NCBI GenBank assembly: GCA_035647435.1
Contig: DASRNM010000073.1
Coordinates: 1 to 45,587 of the forward strand
Length of the DNA stretch: 45,587 nucleotides
Direction: 5' to 3'
Source: JAAZFZ01 sp035647435
GTDB lineage: Bacteria; Bacillota; Clostridia; Oscillospirales; Acutalibacteraceae
Shown here: positions 18,769 to 27,789 of the stretch, piece after piece
How the letters are laid out: every line of letters begins with the position of its first letter
How positions within the stretch are numbered: the first letter of the stretch is position 1
The notes under the pieces: generated by a model
What the model saw: the letters and a program-made list of their open reading frames with translations, nothing else
What the model was told of the DNA's origin: nothing
The model's database searches: none
Position numbers and translations under genes: made by a program

Positions 18769-18782
18769 AAGCAAAAACAACA

Positions 18783-18817
18783 AAAAGCCTGCCCGACATT
18801 TTGTCGGACAGGCTTTT
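18783..18817. terminator. Bidirectional terminator between ATPase and lipoprotein genes
   Basis: AAAAGCCTGCCCGACA (18783-18798) pairs with TGTCGGACAGGCTTTT (18802-18817) with one mismatch, giving T tracts on both strands between converging genes. Confidence 0.88.
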
Positions 18818-18833
18818 CTAATTCTATAAGGTT

Positions 18834-19727
18834 TTAATATTTAAAGGTTATGTCTTGCTCCCAACTGCCGTTAACCTCGGCGTCAATAGACACACCCTTT
18901 TTAAGTGTTGCAGTTATGTAAACAGGCTCAAAAATCTTTAATGAATCAAGAAGACCGTCTTCATTTACAACTGCTTCAATTGTAGCACCTGAATACTTAA
19001 ATTCACAGGTATCTTTTACAATTTCAAACGGGTCAACGTCCTTATCAGTAACAGCTAAAATATCCATTGAAGCTTGGTGTGCTTTAGGGTTGCCGTTGTA
19101 GCCAACTTTTTCCTCAACGAGAGTCAATTTAACTTTCCAACCGCCGTCTGTTGCTGTGCAGGTTGCGCTTTTGACTTGACTGGCTGTAAGGGTGCTCATT
19201 TTAGCCTTATCTCCAGGGGGGAGGAACTTGACAAGAGTAGTTCCGTCGCTGCTTTTGCCTTTTGTGAAGGTTTTATCTTTTATATCCCTTTCGCCCATTG
19301 CTTTGGATAGCATGCCATTTGCAAGGCCTCTTAAAAACTTAACTTCAAACTTTGCCAAATCAGCTTTTTTCTGTTGTTCACGGTGTATTTTGACAGTGCC
19401 GCTATATGCCTTTGTTGCGTTTGCATAAGTGTTGTAGAACTTAACAATGTCAGCTTTTGAGCCGTTGACGGGAGCGTTAATCCCCTTGGCGTCTACTTTT
19501 TCTGTTGCTTGTTCTTTTCCGGTTATAATTTCTTCGGTTGGTTCTTCTTCACCTAAGGTCGTGGGCTCGTCCTGTGTTGTTTCGTCTACGGTCACATCAA
19601 CTTGCTTTGCTTGCGTTGTTTCATCATCTGTTGTTGTATCATTATTTTTATCAGAGCAAGCGGCAAATGTTAACATAAGCGAAAATGCCATAGAAATTGC
19701 TATTATGCGAGTAATAAGCTTGTTCAT
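18834..19727 (-). CDS. Secreted lipoprotein, unknown function
   Basis: 297 residues. A signal sequence ends in lipobox LTFAAC with the lipidated Cys at residue 24. A Thr/Glu/Asp-rich linker (residues 25-85) follows, then a soluble domain of about 210 residues whose later part (VKLTLVEEKVGYNGNPKAHQ ... VDPFEIVKDTCEFKYSGATI) looks beta-rich. Exported, membrane-anchored and probably facing the cell wall. I recognise no enzymatic motif. It has its own promoter and stands alone between convergent neighbours. Confidence 0.8.
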   Translation of the reverse strand: MNKLITRIIAISMAFSLMLTFAACSDKNNDTTTDDETTQAKQVDVTVDETTQDEPTTLGEEEPTEEIITGKEQATEKVDAKGINAPVNGSKADIVKFYNTYANATKAYSGTVKIHREQQKKADLAKFEVKFLRGLANGMLSKAMGERDIKDKTFTKGKSSDGTTLVKFLPPGDKAKMSTLTASQVKSATCTATDGGWKVKLTLVEEKVGYNGNPKAHQASMDILAVTDKDVDPFEIVKDTCEFKYSGATIEAVVNEDGLLDSLKIFEPVYITATLKKGVSIDAEVNGSWEQDITFKY

Positions 19728-19759
19728 AGTATTCTCCTTTACGATTTGTTATCAAGATT

Positions 19760-19788
19760 AGCATATAACAACAGCTAAAAGATGTCAA
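19760..19788 (-). promoter_or_regulatory. Promoter of the lipoprotein gene
   Basis: On the minus strand TTGACA (19788-19783), 17-bp spacer, TATGCT (19765-19760), about 33 bp before the start codon. Confidence 0.7.
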
Positions 19789-19842
19789 CATATTAGAGCA
19801 AAATACATTAAACTTTTTAATTTTTAAAGAGTAATTTATGAA

Positions 19843-19882
19843 AAGATCCGAAACTTAGGCGTTAACTAAAGCTTCGGATCTT
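19843..19882 (-). terminator. Terminator of the pgk-tpiA-gpmI operon
   Basis: AAGATCCGAA (19843-19852) pairs with TTCGGATCTT (19873-19882), with more pairing inside. On the minus strand the hairpin runs into TTTT at 19844-19841. Confidence 0.8.
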
Positions 19883-19900
19883 ATTTGGATCTTATATAGA

Positions 19901-21439
19901 TTATTCTATTATGCTAATACCTGTCATTTCCTCAGGCTGAGAAAGACCTATAATTTTAAGCATTGTCGGAGCTATGTCGCACAGCTTTCCTCCCTCACGC
20001 AGGGAGCAATCATAACCGACAACCGCAAACGGAACCAAATTTGTTGTATGTGCCGTGAACGGCGAGCCGTCATCCTCAAGCATTTTGTCTGCATTTCCGT
20101 GGTCAGCGGTGATAATCATTGAGCCGTTTGCCTTCAAAACCTCATCGCAAACCCTACCGACACACAAATCAACAGCTTCAACGGCTTTTATTGCGGCGTC
20201 GAGAATACCTGTATGGCCGACCATGTCGCAATTGGCAAAGTTCAGAATGATAACATCATAGTTGTCACTTCTTATTCTTTCGATTGCAGCATCAGTTACC
20301 TCGTAAGCACTCATTTCGGGTTTTAGGTCATATGTTGCGACTTTTGGGGAGGGAATGAGCACCCTGTCTTCACCTTCAAAAGTTTTTTCAACACCGCCGT
20401 TGAAGAAAAATGTTACATGCGCATATTTTTCAGTTTCAGCAATTCGAAGTTGAGTTTTGCCCTGCTTTGAAATGTATTCGCCAAAAGTGTTTTGAAGTGA
20501 TTGTGGCTTAAAAGCAACTTTTACATTTGGCATTGTCGCATCATATTGCGTCATGCACACATAATGGAGAGGAAAAAAGCCTTTTTTGCGCTCAAAGCCG
20601 TCAAAGCTCTCGTCAACAAATGTGCGTGTAATTTCCCTTGCCCTATCTGGTCTGAAATTGAAAAACACAATACTGTCGTTTGATTTGATTTGTGCATTGC
20701 TTTCGCAAACAGTCGGCAACACAAACTCATCGGTTATGTTTTTGCCTTCTTCATCTATGTCAAGATAGGATTGCTTGATTGCTTGAACAGGGTTTGAATT
20801 TAACACCCCTTCGCCCATAACCATTGCGTTGTAGGCTTTTTCAACTCTTTCCCAGCGATTGTCCCTGTCCATTGCATAGTATCTGCCTATAACGGTTGCA
20901 ATTTTTCCAACGCCGATTTCTTTGAGCTTCTGCTCACATTCGGCAACAAAGTCTGCACCCGACTTAGGCGGAACGTCTCTGCCGTCGAGCAGGCAGTGAA
21001 CAAAAATTTTTTTTAATCCCTTTTTCTTTACAAGCTCCAAAAGTGCCCAAAGATGGGTGTTGTGGCTGTGAACTCCGCCGTCTGACATAAGGCCGATGAG
21101 GTGAAGAGCCGAGTTGTTTTTAATCGCATTATCAACAGCTCCGATAAGAGCCTCGTTTTCAAAAAAATCTCCGTCCTTAACGGATTTTGTTATTCTTGTA
21201 AGCTCTTGATAAACAACACGGCCTGCGCCTATGTTTGTGTGCCCCACTTCACTGTTGCCCATCTGCCCGTCGGGCAGGCCGACATCCATGCCTGAAGCAG
21301 CGATATATGTCAAAGGGTTTTCGGAAAATATTTTATCTAAATTTGGTGTTTTTGCGTCAGCAATTGCGTTGCCATGTTTTTTTTCATTTTTTCCGTAACC
21401 GTCCATAATGCAAAGCAATAAAGGTTGTTTTGAACTCAT
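19901..21439 (-). CDS. gpmI: 2,3-bisphosphoglycerate-independent phosphoglycerate mutase
   Basis: 512 residues, the family's usual length. The alkaline-phosphatase-type metal sites are visible: CIMDGYGKN near the start, the active Ser in DGQMGNSEVGHTNIGAGR, and C-terminal NFANCDMVGHTG, ITADHGNADKM and TAHTTN. It interconverts 3- and 2-phosphoglycerate with Mn2+. A GTG at 21448 is also in frame, but GAGGTG (21451-21446) fits the ATG at 21439 better. Third gene of the lower-glycolysis operon, 26 bp after tpiA. Its Mn2+ need is interesting beside the Mn-controlled ATPase 1 kb away, though no link is shown. Confidence 0.96.
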   Translation of the reverse strand: MSSKQPLLLCIMDGYGKNEKKHGNAIADAKTPNLDKIFSENPLTYIAASGMDVGLPDGQMGNSEVGHTNIGAGRVVYQELTRITKSVKDGDFFENEALIGAVDNAIKNNSALHLIGLMSDGGVHSHNTHLWALLELVKKKGLKKIFVHCLLDGRDVPPKSGADFVAECEQKLKEIGVGKIATVIGRYYAMDRDNRWERVEKAYNAMVMGEGVLNSNPVQAIKQSYLDIDEEGKNITDEFVLPTVCESNAQIKSNDSIVFFNFRPDRAREITRTFVDESFDGFERKKGFFPLHYVCMTQYDATMPNVKVAFKPQSLQNTFGEYISKQGKTQLRIAETEKYAHVTFFFNGGVEKTFEGEDRVLIPSPKVATYDLKPEMSAYEVTDAAIERIRSDNYDVIILNFANCDMVGHTGILDAAIKAVEAVDLCVGRVCDEVLKANGSMIITADHGNADKMLEDDGSPFTAHTTNLVPFAVVGYDCSLREGGKLCDIAPTMLKIIGLSQPEEMTGISIIE

Positions 21440-21465
21440 TATTTGCACCTCTTCATAAAGTTTGA

Positions 21466-22233
21466 TTATTTAGATGCCGCTTCAACGATTGCAGCAAAGT
21501 CGGGAGCGTTAAGCGATGCACCGCCAATGAGTCCGCCGTCAACATCAGGTTGGGAAAGAAGCTCTTGAGCGTTCTTTGCATTCATTGAGCCACCGTACTG
21601 AATAACGATTTTATCCGCTGCGCTTTTACTGTAAAGCTCGCATACAAGGTCTCTAATTTCCTTGCTAACCTCGTTTGCCTGCTGTGCGGTTGCAGTTAAA
21701 CCTGTGCCAATTGCCCATACAGGCTCATAAGCTATAATAATATTTTCAAGCTCTGCCTCACTGACTCCTTTGAGTGCGACCTTTGTCTGGCTGCGAACAA
21801 CTTCCATTGTGACGTTGTTTTGCCTTTGCTCAAGATATTCGCCGACACACAATATAACTTTAAGGCCTGCGCTAAGGGCTGCACGTGTTCTGTTGCAGAC
21901 AGTTTCGTCTGTTTCACCAAAGTATGTTCTGCGCTCACTGTGGCCGATAATAACATAAGGTACACCGCAGTCTTTGAGCATCTGAGCTGAAATCTCGCCT
22001 GTAAAAGCACCGCTTTCTGCCCAATGGCAGTTTTCTGCACCGACCTTGATGTTTGAGCCTTTTGTTGCTTCAAGAGCAGCAAATAAATCAATATAAGGTA
22101 CGCACACAATAACATCGCAATCCGCATTCTTTACAAGAGGTTTAATTTCCCCAATAAGTTGTTTTGTTTGCTCGGGTGTTTTATTCATTTTCCAGTTGCC
22201 GGCTATAACGGCGCGTCTAAGTTGTTTGTTCAT
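21466..22233 (-). CDS. tpiA: Triosephosphate isomerase
   Basis: 255 residues. Substrate-binding GNWKMNKT near residue 12, catalytic His in VIIGHSERRTYF, catalytic Glu in AYEPVWAIGTG, and phosphate loop QYGGSMNAKN and GGLIGGASL. It interconverts dihydroxyacetone phosphate and glyceraldehyde 3-phosphate. It sits between pgk and gpmI; a hairpin lies in the 73-bp gap from pgk. Length and every catalytic residue are as expected. Confidence 0.97.
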   Translation of the reverse strand: MNKQLRRAVIAGNWKMNKTPEQTKQLIGEIKPLVKNADCDVIVCVPYIDLFAALEATKGSNIKVGAENCHWAESGAFTGEISAQMLKDCGVPYVIIGHSERRTYFGETDETVCNRTRAALSAGLKVILCVGEYLEQRQNNVTMEVVRSQTKVALKGVSEAELENIIIAYEPVWAIGTGLTATAQQANEVSKEIRDLVCELYSKSAADKIVIQYGGSMNAKNAQELLSQPDVDGGLIGGASLNAPDFAAIVEAASK

Positions 22234-22256
22234 GTAAACCGTCCTTTCTATTTATT

Positions 22257-22287
22257 GCAGGGGGAGGCAATTAAACCTTCCCCCTGC
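22257..22287 (-). other. Strong intergenic hairpin between pgk and tpiA
   Basis: GCAGGGGGAGG (22257-22267) pairs with CCTTCCCCCTGC (22276-22287) with one mismatch. No T tract follows on the minus strand (CAATAAA), so it is more likely an RNA processing or stability element, or a partial attenuator, than a terminator. Confidence 0.6.
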
Positions 22288-22306
22288 AAATTAAGCATAT
22301 AATATT

Positions 22307-23497
22307 TTATTTCTCGTTGAGTGCTGCAATTCCGGGCAAGACCTTACCTTCGAGAAACTCAAGGGAAGCGCCACCGCCTGTTGAAACGTGAGACATTTTT
22401 TCTGAAAAACCGAGTTTTGTTACCGCCGCAGCCGAATCGCCGCCACCGATTATCGAAACAGCACCCGAGTTTGCAAGTGCAGTTGCAACAGCTACTGTAC
22501 CTGACGCAAAGTTTTCCCACTCTGAAACGCCCATAGGACCGTTCCAAATAACTGTGCCACTGCCTTTGATTGCATTAGCAAAAAGTTCTTGTGTTTTTGG
22601 CCCTATGTCAAGCCCCATCCAACCATCAGAGATTGTGCCGGCTTCAACTATTTTTGACTCTGTGTTTTCATCAAACTCCTTGCCGACCTTTGTGTCGAGA
22701 GGGAGAAGGAAGGTCACACCCTTTTGTTTAGCTTTTTCAATCATCTGCAAGGCAAGCTCGAACTTGTCCTCTTCGCATAGGGAATCGCCTATGCTCTTGC
22801 CTGTTGCGGCACAGAATGTATAGGACATTCCGCCGCCGACAATAAGCGTGTCAACCTTATCAAGGAGGTTGTCTATAACACCGATTTTGTCAGAAACCTT
22901 TGCACCGCCAAGTATTGCAACAAGGGGACGCTTAGGGTTTTCAAGAGCTCCACCGATGAACTCAATTTCTTTTTGAATGAGATAACCGCAAACCGCCGGA
23001 AGGTAGTCGGCAACGCCTGTTGTAGAGCTGTGTGCCCTGTGAGCCGTTCCAAAAGCGTCATTGACATAAACTTCAGCTAAATCTGCAAGCTGTTTTGAAA
23101 ACTCAGGGTCGTTGTCCGTTTCTTCCTTATGGAAGCGAACATTTTCCAGAAGCATAATTTCGCCGTCTTTAAGACCTTGTGAAAGTGACTTTGCACTCTC
23201 GCCGATAACGTCCTTTGCCATCTTAACTTCTTTACCCATAAGCTCTGAAAGACGAACAGCAACGAGAGCTAAAGAGAACTCATCCTTAAATTCACCCTTA
23301 GGTCTGCCCAAATGTGAGGAGAGAATAACCTTTGCTCCGTTGTCGACTAAATATTGAATTGTAGGCAATGAAGCGACAATTCTTTTGTCGCTTGTAATTT
23401 TACCATCTTTAATCGGAACATTGAAATCGCAACGAACAAGAACTCGTTTGCCCGAAACATTGATGTCCTCGACGGTTTTTTTGTTTAACGTATTCAT
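22307..23497 (-). CDS. pgk: Phosphoglycerate kinase
   Basis: 396 residues. [16 protein letters not shown] near the start, substrate-binding [36 protein letters not shown], and the C-terminal nucleotide motif GGGDSAAAV with [13 protein letters not shown]. It makes ATP from 1,3-bisphosphoglycerate. The frame stays open to 23545 but the ATG at 23497 has AAAGGA seven bases upstream and gives the standard N-terminus. First gene of pgk-tpiA-gpmI; no GAPDH gene is adjacent, unlike many Firmicutes. Confidence 0.97.
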   Translation of the reverse strand: MNTLNKKTVEDINVSGKRVLVRCDFNVPIKDGKITSDKRIVASLPTIQYLVDNGAKVILSSHLGRPKGEFKDEFSLALVAVRLSELMGKEVKMAKDVIGESAKSLSQGLKDGEIMLLENVRFHKEETDNDPEFSKQLADLAEVYVNDAFGTAHRAHSSTTGVADYLPAVCGYLIQKEIEFIGGALENPKRPLVAILGGAKVSDKIGVIDNLLDKVDTLIVGGGMSYTFCAATGKSIGDSLCEEDKFELALQMIEKAKQKGVTFLLPLDTKVGKEFDENTESKIVEAGTISDGWMGLDIGPKTQELFANAIKGSGTVIWNGPMGVSEWENFASGTVAVATALANSGAVSIIGGGDSAAAVTKLGFSEKMSHVSTGGGASLEFLEGKVLPGIAALNEK

Positions 23498-23550
23498 TTT
23501 GTCATCCTTTCTGACTTGTGCATTATAATCAATTAAAATCAACATATAAC

Positions 23551-23579
23551 ATTTTATCCCATGATGTAAAAATTTGCAA
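23551..23579 (-). promoter_or_regulatory. Promoter of pgk-tpiA-gpmI
   Basis: On the minus strand TTGCAA (23579-23574), 17-bp spacer, TAAAAT (23556-23551), about 54 bp before the pgk start. Confidence 0.6.
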
Positions 23580-23668
23580 TAGCTATATCATTGCTATATC
23601 TTTGCCAAAATTAAAAAAAATACAACAAATTGCACATATTATTGTTAAGATTGGGGCTTAATATCTGC

Positions 23669-23697
23669 TTGACTTGAAATTTTTGCAGTATTATAAT
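23669..23697 (+). promoter_or_regulatory. Promoter of serC-serA
   Basis: TTGACT (23669-23674), 17-bp spacer, TATAAT (23692-23697), close to sigma-A consensus. The leader to the ATG at 23737 is only about 32 nt. Confidence 0.82.
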
Positions 23698-23736
23698 GAT
23701 AACAAGTATTTTTATTTAAATTTGGGAGGAAAGACT

Positions 23737-24816
23737 ATGTCAAGAGTAATCAATTTTTCCGCAGGCCCCTCAATGCTGCCTGAGTCTGTTCTTAACAGAG
23801 CTGCAGCCGAAATGTTAGACTATAAGGGCAGCGGTCAGTCGGTCATGGAGATGTCCCATCGCTCAAAGGTCTATGCGGGTATTTTCAATGAAGCGCAAGA
23901 GCTTTTTCGTGAAATCATGGACATTCCCGATAACTACAAAATCCTTTTTCTTCAGGGTGGCGCGTCAACACAGTTTTCGGCAATCCCTCTGAATCTTCTT
24001 AACGGTTCGGGCAAGGCTGATTTTGTGCTCTCTGGCCAGTTTTCCACAAAGGCTTACAAAGAAGCCCAAAAATACGGAGATATTAAAGTTGTTGCCTCGT
24101 CAAAGGAACAAAAATTCTCTTGTATCCCCAAGCTCAACAAAGCTGATTTTACACCCAATGCCGACTATTTTTATATTTGTTTAAACAATACAATTTATGG
24201 TACACGCTTCACAGACTTGCCTGAAACGGGCAATGTGCCTCTTGTTGCGGACATTTCCTCCTGTTTTCTTTCGGAGCCTATGGATGTTACAAAATTTGGC
24301 CTTGTTTACGGCGGTGCGCAAAAGAATATTGCCCCGGCAGGCCTAACAATCGTCATTGTGCGTGAGGATTTGCTCGGCAACGCAAGAGAAATGACACCTT
24401 CAATGCTTGATTATAAAATAATGGCGGATAATAATTCAATGTACAACACTCCGCCGTGTTATTCCATCTATGTGTGCAAGCTTGTTCTTGAGTGGATAAA
24501 GGGTTTAGGCGGTCTTGAAGTAATGAAAGAGCGTAACACCCAAAAGGCAAAAATTCTTTATGATTATCTCGATGAAAGCAAAATGTTCTCAAACCCTGCA
24601 AACCCTGAGGATCGTTCAATGATGAACGTAACCTTTGTTGCTAAAAGTGATGAGCTCAATGTAAAATTCGTTGAAGAAGCCACAAAGGAAGGCCTTGTAA
24701 ACATAAAGGGTCACCGTTCGGTCGGTGGAATGAGAGCATCGATCTACAACGCAATGCCTGTTGAGGGTGTGGAAAAATTGGTTGAATTCATGAAAGAATT
24801 TGAAAAGAATCACTAA
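23737..24816 (+). CDS. serC: Phosphoserine aminotransferase
   Basis: 359 residues. N-terminal FSAGPSMLPESVL, SHRSKVYAGIF, pyridoxal-phosphate region LFLQGGASTQFSA and the Schiff-base Lys in LVYGGAQKNIAPAG; C-terminal HRSVGGMRASIYNA binds substrate. It converts 3-phosphohydroxypyruvate and glutamate to phosphoserine. GGGAGGA precedes the ATG at 23737; an upstream in-frame TTG lies within the promoter and is rejected. serA follows 24 bp later, so both early serine steps are cotranscribed. Confidence 0.96.
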   Translation: MSRVINFSAGPSMLPESVLNRAAAEMLDYKGSGQSVMEMSHRSKVYAGIFNEAQELFREIMDIPDNYKILFLQGGASTQFSAIPLNLLNGSGKADFVLSGQFSTKAYKEAQKYGDIKVVASSKEQKFSCIPKLNKADFTPNADYFYICLNNTIYGTRFTDLPETGNVPLVADISSCFLSEPMDVTKFGLVYGGAQKNIAPAGLTIVIVREDLLGNAREMTPSMLDYKIMADNNSMYNTPPCYSIYVCKLVLEWIKGLGGLEVMKERNTQKAKILYDYLDESKMFSNPANPEDRSMMNVTFVAKSDELNVKFVEEATKEGLVNIKGHRSVGGMRASIYNAMPVEGVEKLVEFMKEFEKNH

Positions 24817-24840
24817 ACCAATAATGAAAGGTTTGATACA

Positions 24841-25986
24841 ATGTTCAACATATTGACACTTAATAAAATTTCAAAGTGCGGCCTTGATAATCTTAACGAA
24901 AAAAATTATAAATGTTCTGACAATTCGGAAAAACCCGATGCGATAATGGTTCGTTCGGCCTCTTTGCATGAATTTAACTTTGATGAAAACACGGTTGCGG
25001 TTGCAAGAGCTGGTGCGGGTGTTAACAACATTCCTGTTGATGATTGTGCCGATAAGGGCATTGTGGTTTTTAACACACCCGGTGCAAACGCAAATGCGGT
25101 TAAAGAGCTTGTAATTTGTGGCCTTTTAATTTCATCAAGAAAAGTTATTGACGCCATTGAATGGTGCAAAACTCTCAAAGGCGAGGGCGACGCAGTTGCA
25201 AAGCTTGTCGAAAAAGGAAAGTCAAACTTTGCCGGCCCCGAAATTTTGGGCAAAACTCTTGGCGTTATAGGTCTTGGCGCAATTGGAAACATGGTTGCAA
25301 ACGCTGCTATCGCAATGGGCATGAATGTTATAGGGTATGACCCGTATCTTTCTGTCAGTGGCGCTCTTAGTCTTAACCCTGAGGTTAAACTCACAGCAGA
25401 CATAGACGACATATATAAATCCAGCGATTATATTTCAGTACATGTTCCTCTCAATGATTCAACAAAGGGATTTGTTAACAAAGAAAGCATTGGGAAGATG
25501 AAGGACAATGTTCGTATTCTCAACTTTGCAAGAGGTGGACTGGTTGACGAAAACGATATAATAAACGCACTCGAAAGCGAAAAAGTTGCTGCATATGTGA
25601 CCGACTTCCCGACCGATAAGATCATAGGCGTAAAGGGCGTTATAGCAATACCTCACCTTGGAGCGTCTTCTCCGGAATCCGAAGAAAATTGCGCATCAAT
25701 GGCAGCGATTGAGCTTGCAAACTACCTTGAAAAGGGGATTATAAGAAACTCAGTCAATTTCCCCGATGTTAACTTGCCGGGTGCATTTGATACAAGAGTT
25801 TGCGTGATATATAAGGACGGCAAAGATGTTCAAGCGAAAATAGCAGCCGAAGTTGGGCAATCCGTTTCTTTCATCAGCGCCACCAGAAAAGGCAAAGGTT
25901 ATCTTGTTGCCGACATTGAGGGCGATGTTGGCAAGACGAAGCTTGAATCAATTGACGGAGTTGTGAGGGTTCGCATTCTTAAATAA
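24841..25986 (+). CDS. serA: D-3-phosphoglycerate dehydrogenase
   Basis: 381 residues. NAD-binding GVIGLGAIGNMVANAA with YDPY following, and the catalytic triad pattern of D-2-hydroxyacid dehydrogenases: Arg in NFARGGLVDE, Glu in the following helix region, His in AIPHLGASSPESEENC. A short ACT-like tail (TRVCVIYKDGKDVQ ... VRVRILK) replaces the long regulatory C-terminus of the classic enzyme. It oxidises 3-phosphoglycerate, which links it to the divergent pgk operon. GAAAGG lies before the ATG. Confidence 0.95.
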   Translation: MFNILTLNKISKCGLDNLNEKNYKCSDNSEKPDAIMVRSASLHEFNFDENTVAVARAGAGVNNIPVDDCADKGIVVFNTPGANANAVKELVICGLLISSRKVIDAIEWCKTLKGEGDAVAKLVEKGKSNFAGPEILGKTLGVIGLGAIGNMVANAAIAMGMNVIGYDPYLSVSGALSLNPEVKLTADIDDIYKSSDYISVHVPLNDSTKGFVNKESIGKMKDNVRILNFARGGLVDENDIINALESEKVAAYVTDFPTDKIIGVKGVIAIPHLGASSPESEENCASMAAIELANYLEKGIIRNSVNFPDVNLPGAFDTRVCVIYKDGKDVQAKIAAEVGQSVSFISATRKGKGYLVADIEGDVGKTKLESIDGVVRVRILK

Positions 25987-25994
25987 TTAATTTT

Positions 25995-26027
25995 AATCCC
26001 GACACCGTAATGGTTGTCGGGATTTTT
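25995..26027. terminator. Terminator between serA and the PdaA-like gene
   Basis: AATCCCGACA (25995-26004) pairs with TGTCGGGATT (26015-26024), then TTTTT. The upstream side is also A/T-rich (TTTTAAT), so it can serve both converging genes. Confidence 0.88.
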
Positions 26028-26028
26028 G

Positions 26029-27093
26029 TCAGCCATCTAAAGATTTAAATTCGTAGCCTTGCTCTCTTGCGGTGTCGATAATATCGCCGAGTGCTTGAGA
26101 GTTGTCGGGTGAAACCGAATGCAGAAGGATTATTGCACCGGGGTGAAGCCGCGACACAACCTTGTCATGGGCATATTGTGCCCCTCTAATTAGGTTGACG
26201 TCCCAGTCATCATACGCTATGGACCAGAACACGCTTTTGTAGCCAACCGACTCCACTAAATCTAAAGAGTTTTCGGAATAGTAACCTTGAGGGAATCTAA
26301 AAAGCGCAGAGCTGTAACCGAAGTTTTGCCGCAGGTAATTGTCGCAGGTTTGAATTTCTGCAGCCATTCTAGTTCTGCTTATTTGTGAAAAGTTAGGGTG
26401 TTTTGTAGAGTGATTGCCAACGATATGACCTTCCTTTATCATTCGTGCGGTAAGCTCCGTCTCCCCCTTGATTTGGTCAAGGGTGCAGAAGAAAGCGGCA
26501 GGCACCTTTTTGTCTTTCAAAACATCGAGCACCTTTGATGTGTATCCGTTTTCCCACCCACAGTCAAAGGTTAGATACAAGACCTTATCGGTGCTTTTAT
26601 TGTCATAAACGATAGCGTTATAACCCTTTAAATCAAAGAAGTCCTGGTTTTGCTTAGACTGCTCAGAAGGCTCGCCGTTTTTTGCATTGCCGAAGCTAAA
26701 CCTTATTTCCGTGTTTGATAATTGTTTAATGTTATTCGGGTCCTCAACATTTAAAATCCGTTCAGGCAAAGGTTTGTATCCTGTATAGGTTTTAGCATTT
26801 ATAAAGGGTTCGCCCTTTGTTGTTTTATTTTGACTTGGAGGACTATCGTCGTTTGGGGCTTGAGAGTCGCTTGTATCCTTGGCCGTCAGTTTTTGTGATG
26901 ATTTTGTGATTTTATCCGAATTTCCAGTAATTTCGTCAACAAAGCTTTTTTTGTTTTCCTTTTCGTTTATCTGTGAAGATTCAGAACGAGAAAACAATGA
27001 AGAAACAAATGATTTGCTTGTATTGCTTGGTGAACAAGCACTTAAAAAACACAAAATTAGAATTGCCAATACACAAGTTTTAATAGATTTCAT
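26029..27093 (-). CDS. PdaA-like polysaccharide deacetylase lipoprotein
   Basis: 354 residues. Lipobox LSAC with Cys20, then a Ser/Lys/Glu-rich linker to about 95 and a C-terminal NodB domain from about 170. The core motif is TFDCGWEN (175-182): the metal-binding second Asp of ordinary NodB enzymes is Cys here, where PdaA has Asn. The other motifs are GNHSTKHPN, RFPQGYYSE and LLHSVS. PdaA removes acetyl groups from muramic acid during spore-cortex synthesis, so a peptidoglycan substrate is likely. GGAGGTG lies 4 nt before the ATG at 27093; a longer frame to 27153 has no such site. Divergent from an ECF sigma factor gene. Confidence 0.85.
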   Translation of the reverse strand: MKSIKTCVLAILILCFLSACSPSNTSKSFVSSLFSRSESSQINEKENKKSFVDEITGNSDKITKSSQKLTAKDTSDSQAPNDDSPPSQNKTTKGEPFINAKTYTGYKPLPERILNVEDPNNIKQLSNTEIRFSFGNAKNGEPSEQSKQNQDFFDLKGYNAIVYDNKSTDKVLYLTFDCGWENGYTSKVLDVLKDKKVPAAFFCTLDQIKGETELTARMIKEGHIVGNHSTKHPNFSQISRTRMAAEIQTCDNYLRQNFGYSSALFRFPQGYYSENSLDLVESVGYKSVFWSIAYDDWDVNLIRGAQYAHDKVVSRLHPGAIILLHSVSPDNSQALGDIIDTAREQGYEFKSLDG

Positions 27094-27244
27094 GTCACAC
27101 CTCCGATTTAAAGTTGACTGTATTATTATTATGGCTTTTTTGTTATGATACATTATAATAAGTAGAGATAAAAAATTTGAAAATAATGCAACACTTTGAT
27201 TAAAAATTTACACTTATAATTAGAAGCGGAAAAGAGTTGATTTT

Positions 27245-27751
27245 TTGGAAAAACCATGTAAAGATTTAGTAAAACTTGCAAAACAAGGAGATAGGCAGGC
27301 TTTTGGTGAGCTTTATTCCCTTTATTCAACGGAGCTTTATAAATATGCCTGCTATATACTCGGGTCAAGTCAGCTCGCACAGGACGCTGTGCAGGAAGCG
27401 GTGTGTTGTGCCTATGCTCAAATTTCAAAGCTTAGAAATGAAGATGCTTTCAAAAGCTGGCTCTTTAAAATTTTGTCTAACACCTGCAAAAGAATAATTT
27501 CAACAAAAAAAGAGTATCACTTGGAAGACAATGAGTATATTTGTGACTTTGACCGTTTCGATTTTGAAATTTCAATTGAATTGGCCATTGCAATGGAAAA
27601 GCTTAAGCCAGAGGAACGAATGGTTTTGATTCTTAGCAGCGTTTACGGCTACAAAAGCCGTGAAATTTCAGAAAATCTTAATTGCTCCGCTTCGACAGTC
27701 CGATCAAAGCTTTCTCGAGCTTTGAAAAAATTGCGATATGAACTTGAATAA
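27245..27751 (+). CDS. ECF-type RNA polymerase sigma factor
   Basis: 168 residues. Region 2 is visible as FGELYSLYSTELYKYACYI ... AQDAVQEAVCCAYAQISKLRNEDAFKSWLFKI and region 4 as LKPEERMVLILSSVYGYKSREISE followed by STVRSKLSRALKKL. ECF factors redirect RNA polymerase to a small regulon and are usually held by a partner anti-sigma factor encoded next door. The start is a TTG at 27245 with a weak upstream site; no nearer start would preserve region 2. The gene 38 bp downstream has an N-terminal membrane anchor and is the natural partner candidate. Confidence 0.88.
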   Translation: MEKPCKDLVKLAKQGDRQAFGELYSLYSTELYKYACYILGSSQLAQDAVQEAVCCAYAQISKLRNEDAFKSWLFKILSNTCKRIISTKKEYHLEDNEYICDFDRFDFEISIELAIAMEKLKPEERMVLILSSVYGYKSREISENLNCSASTVRSKLSRALKKLRYELE

Positions 27752-27789
27752 CAGTAGTTTGTGATTAAATTTTAATCGAGGTGTCTAAT

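Noticed and set aside
27196..27220. A promoter for the ECF sigma gene
   Set aside because: TTGATT and TATAAT are present but only 13 bp apart, too short for a sigma-A promoter.
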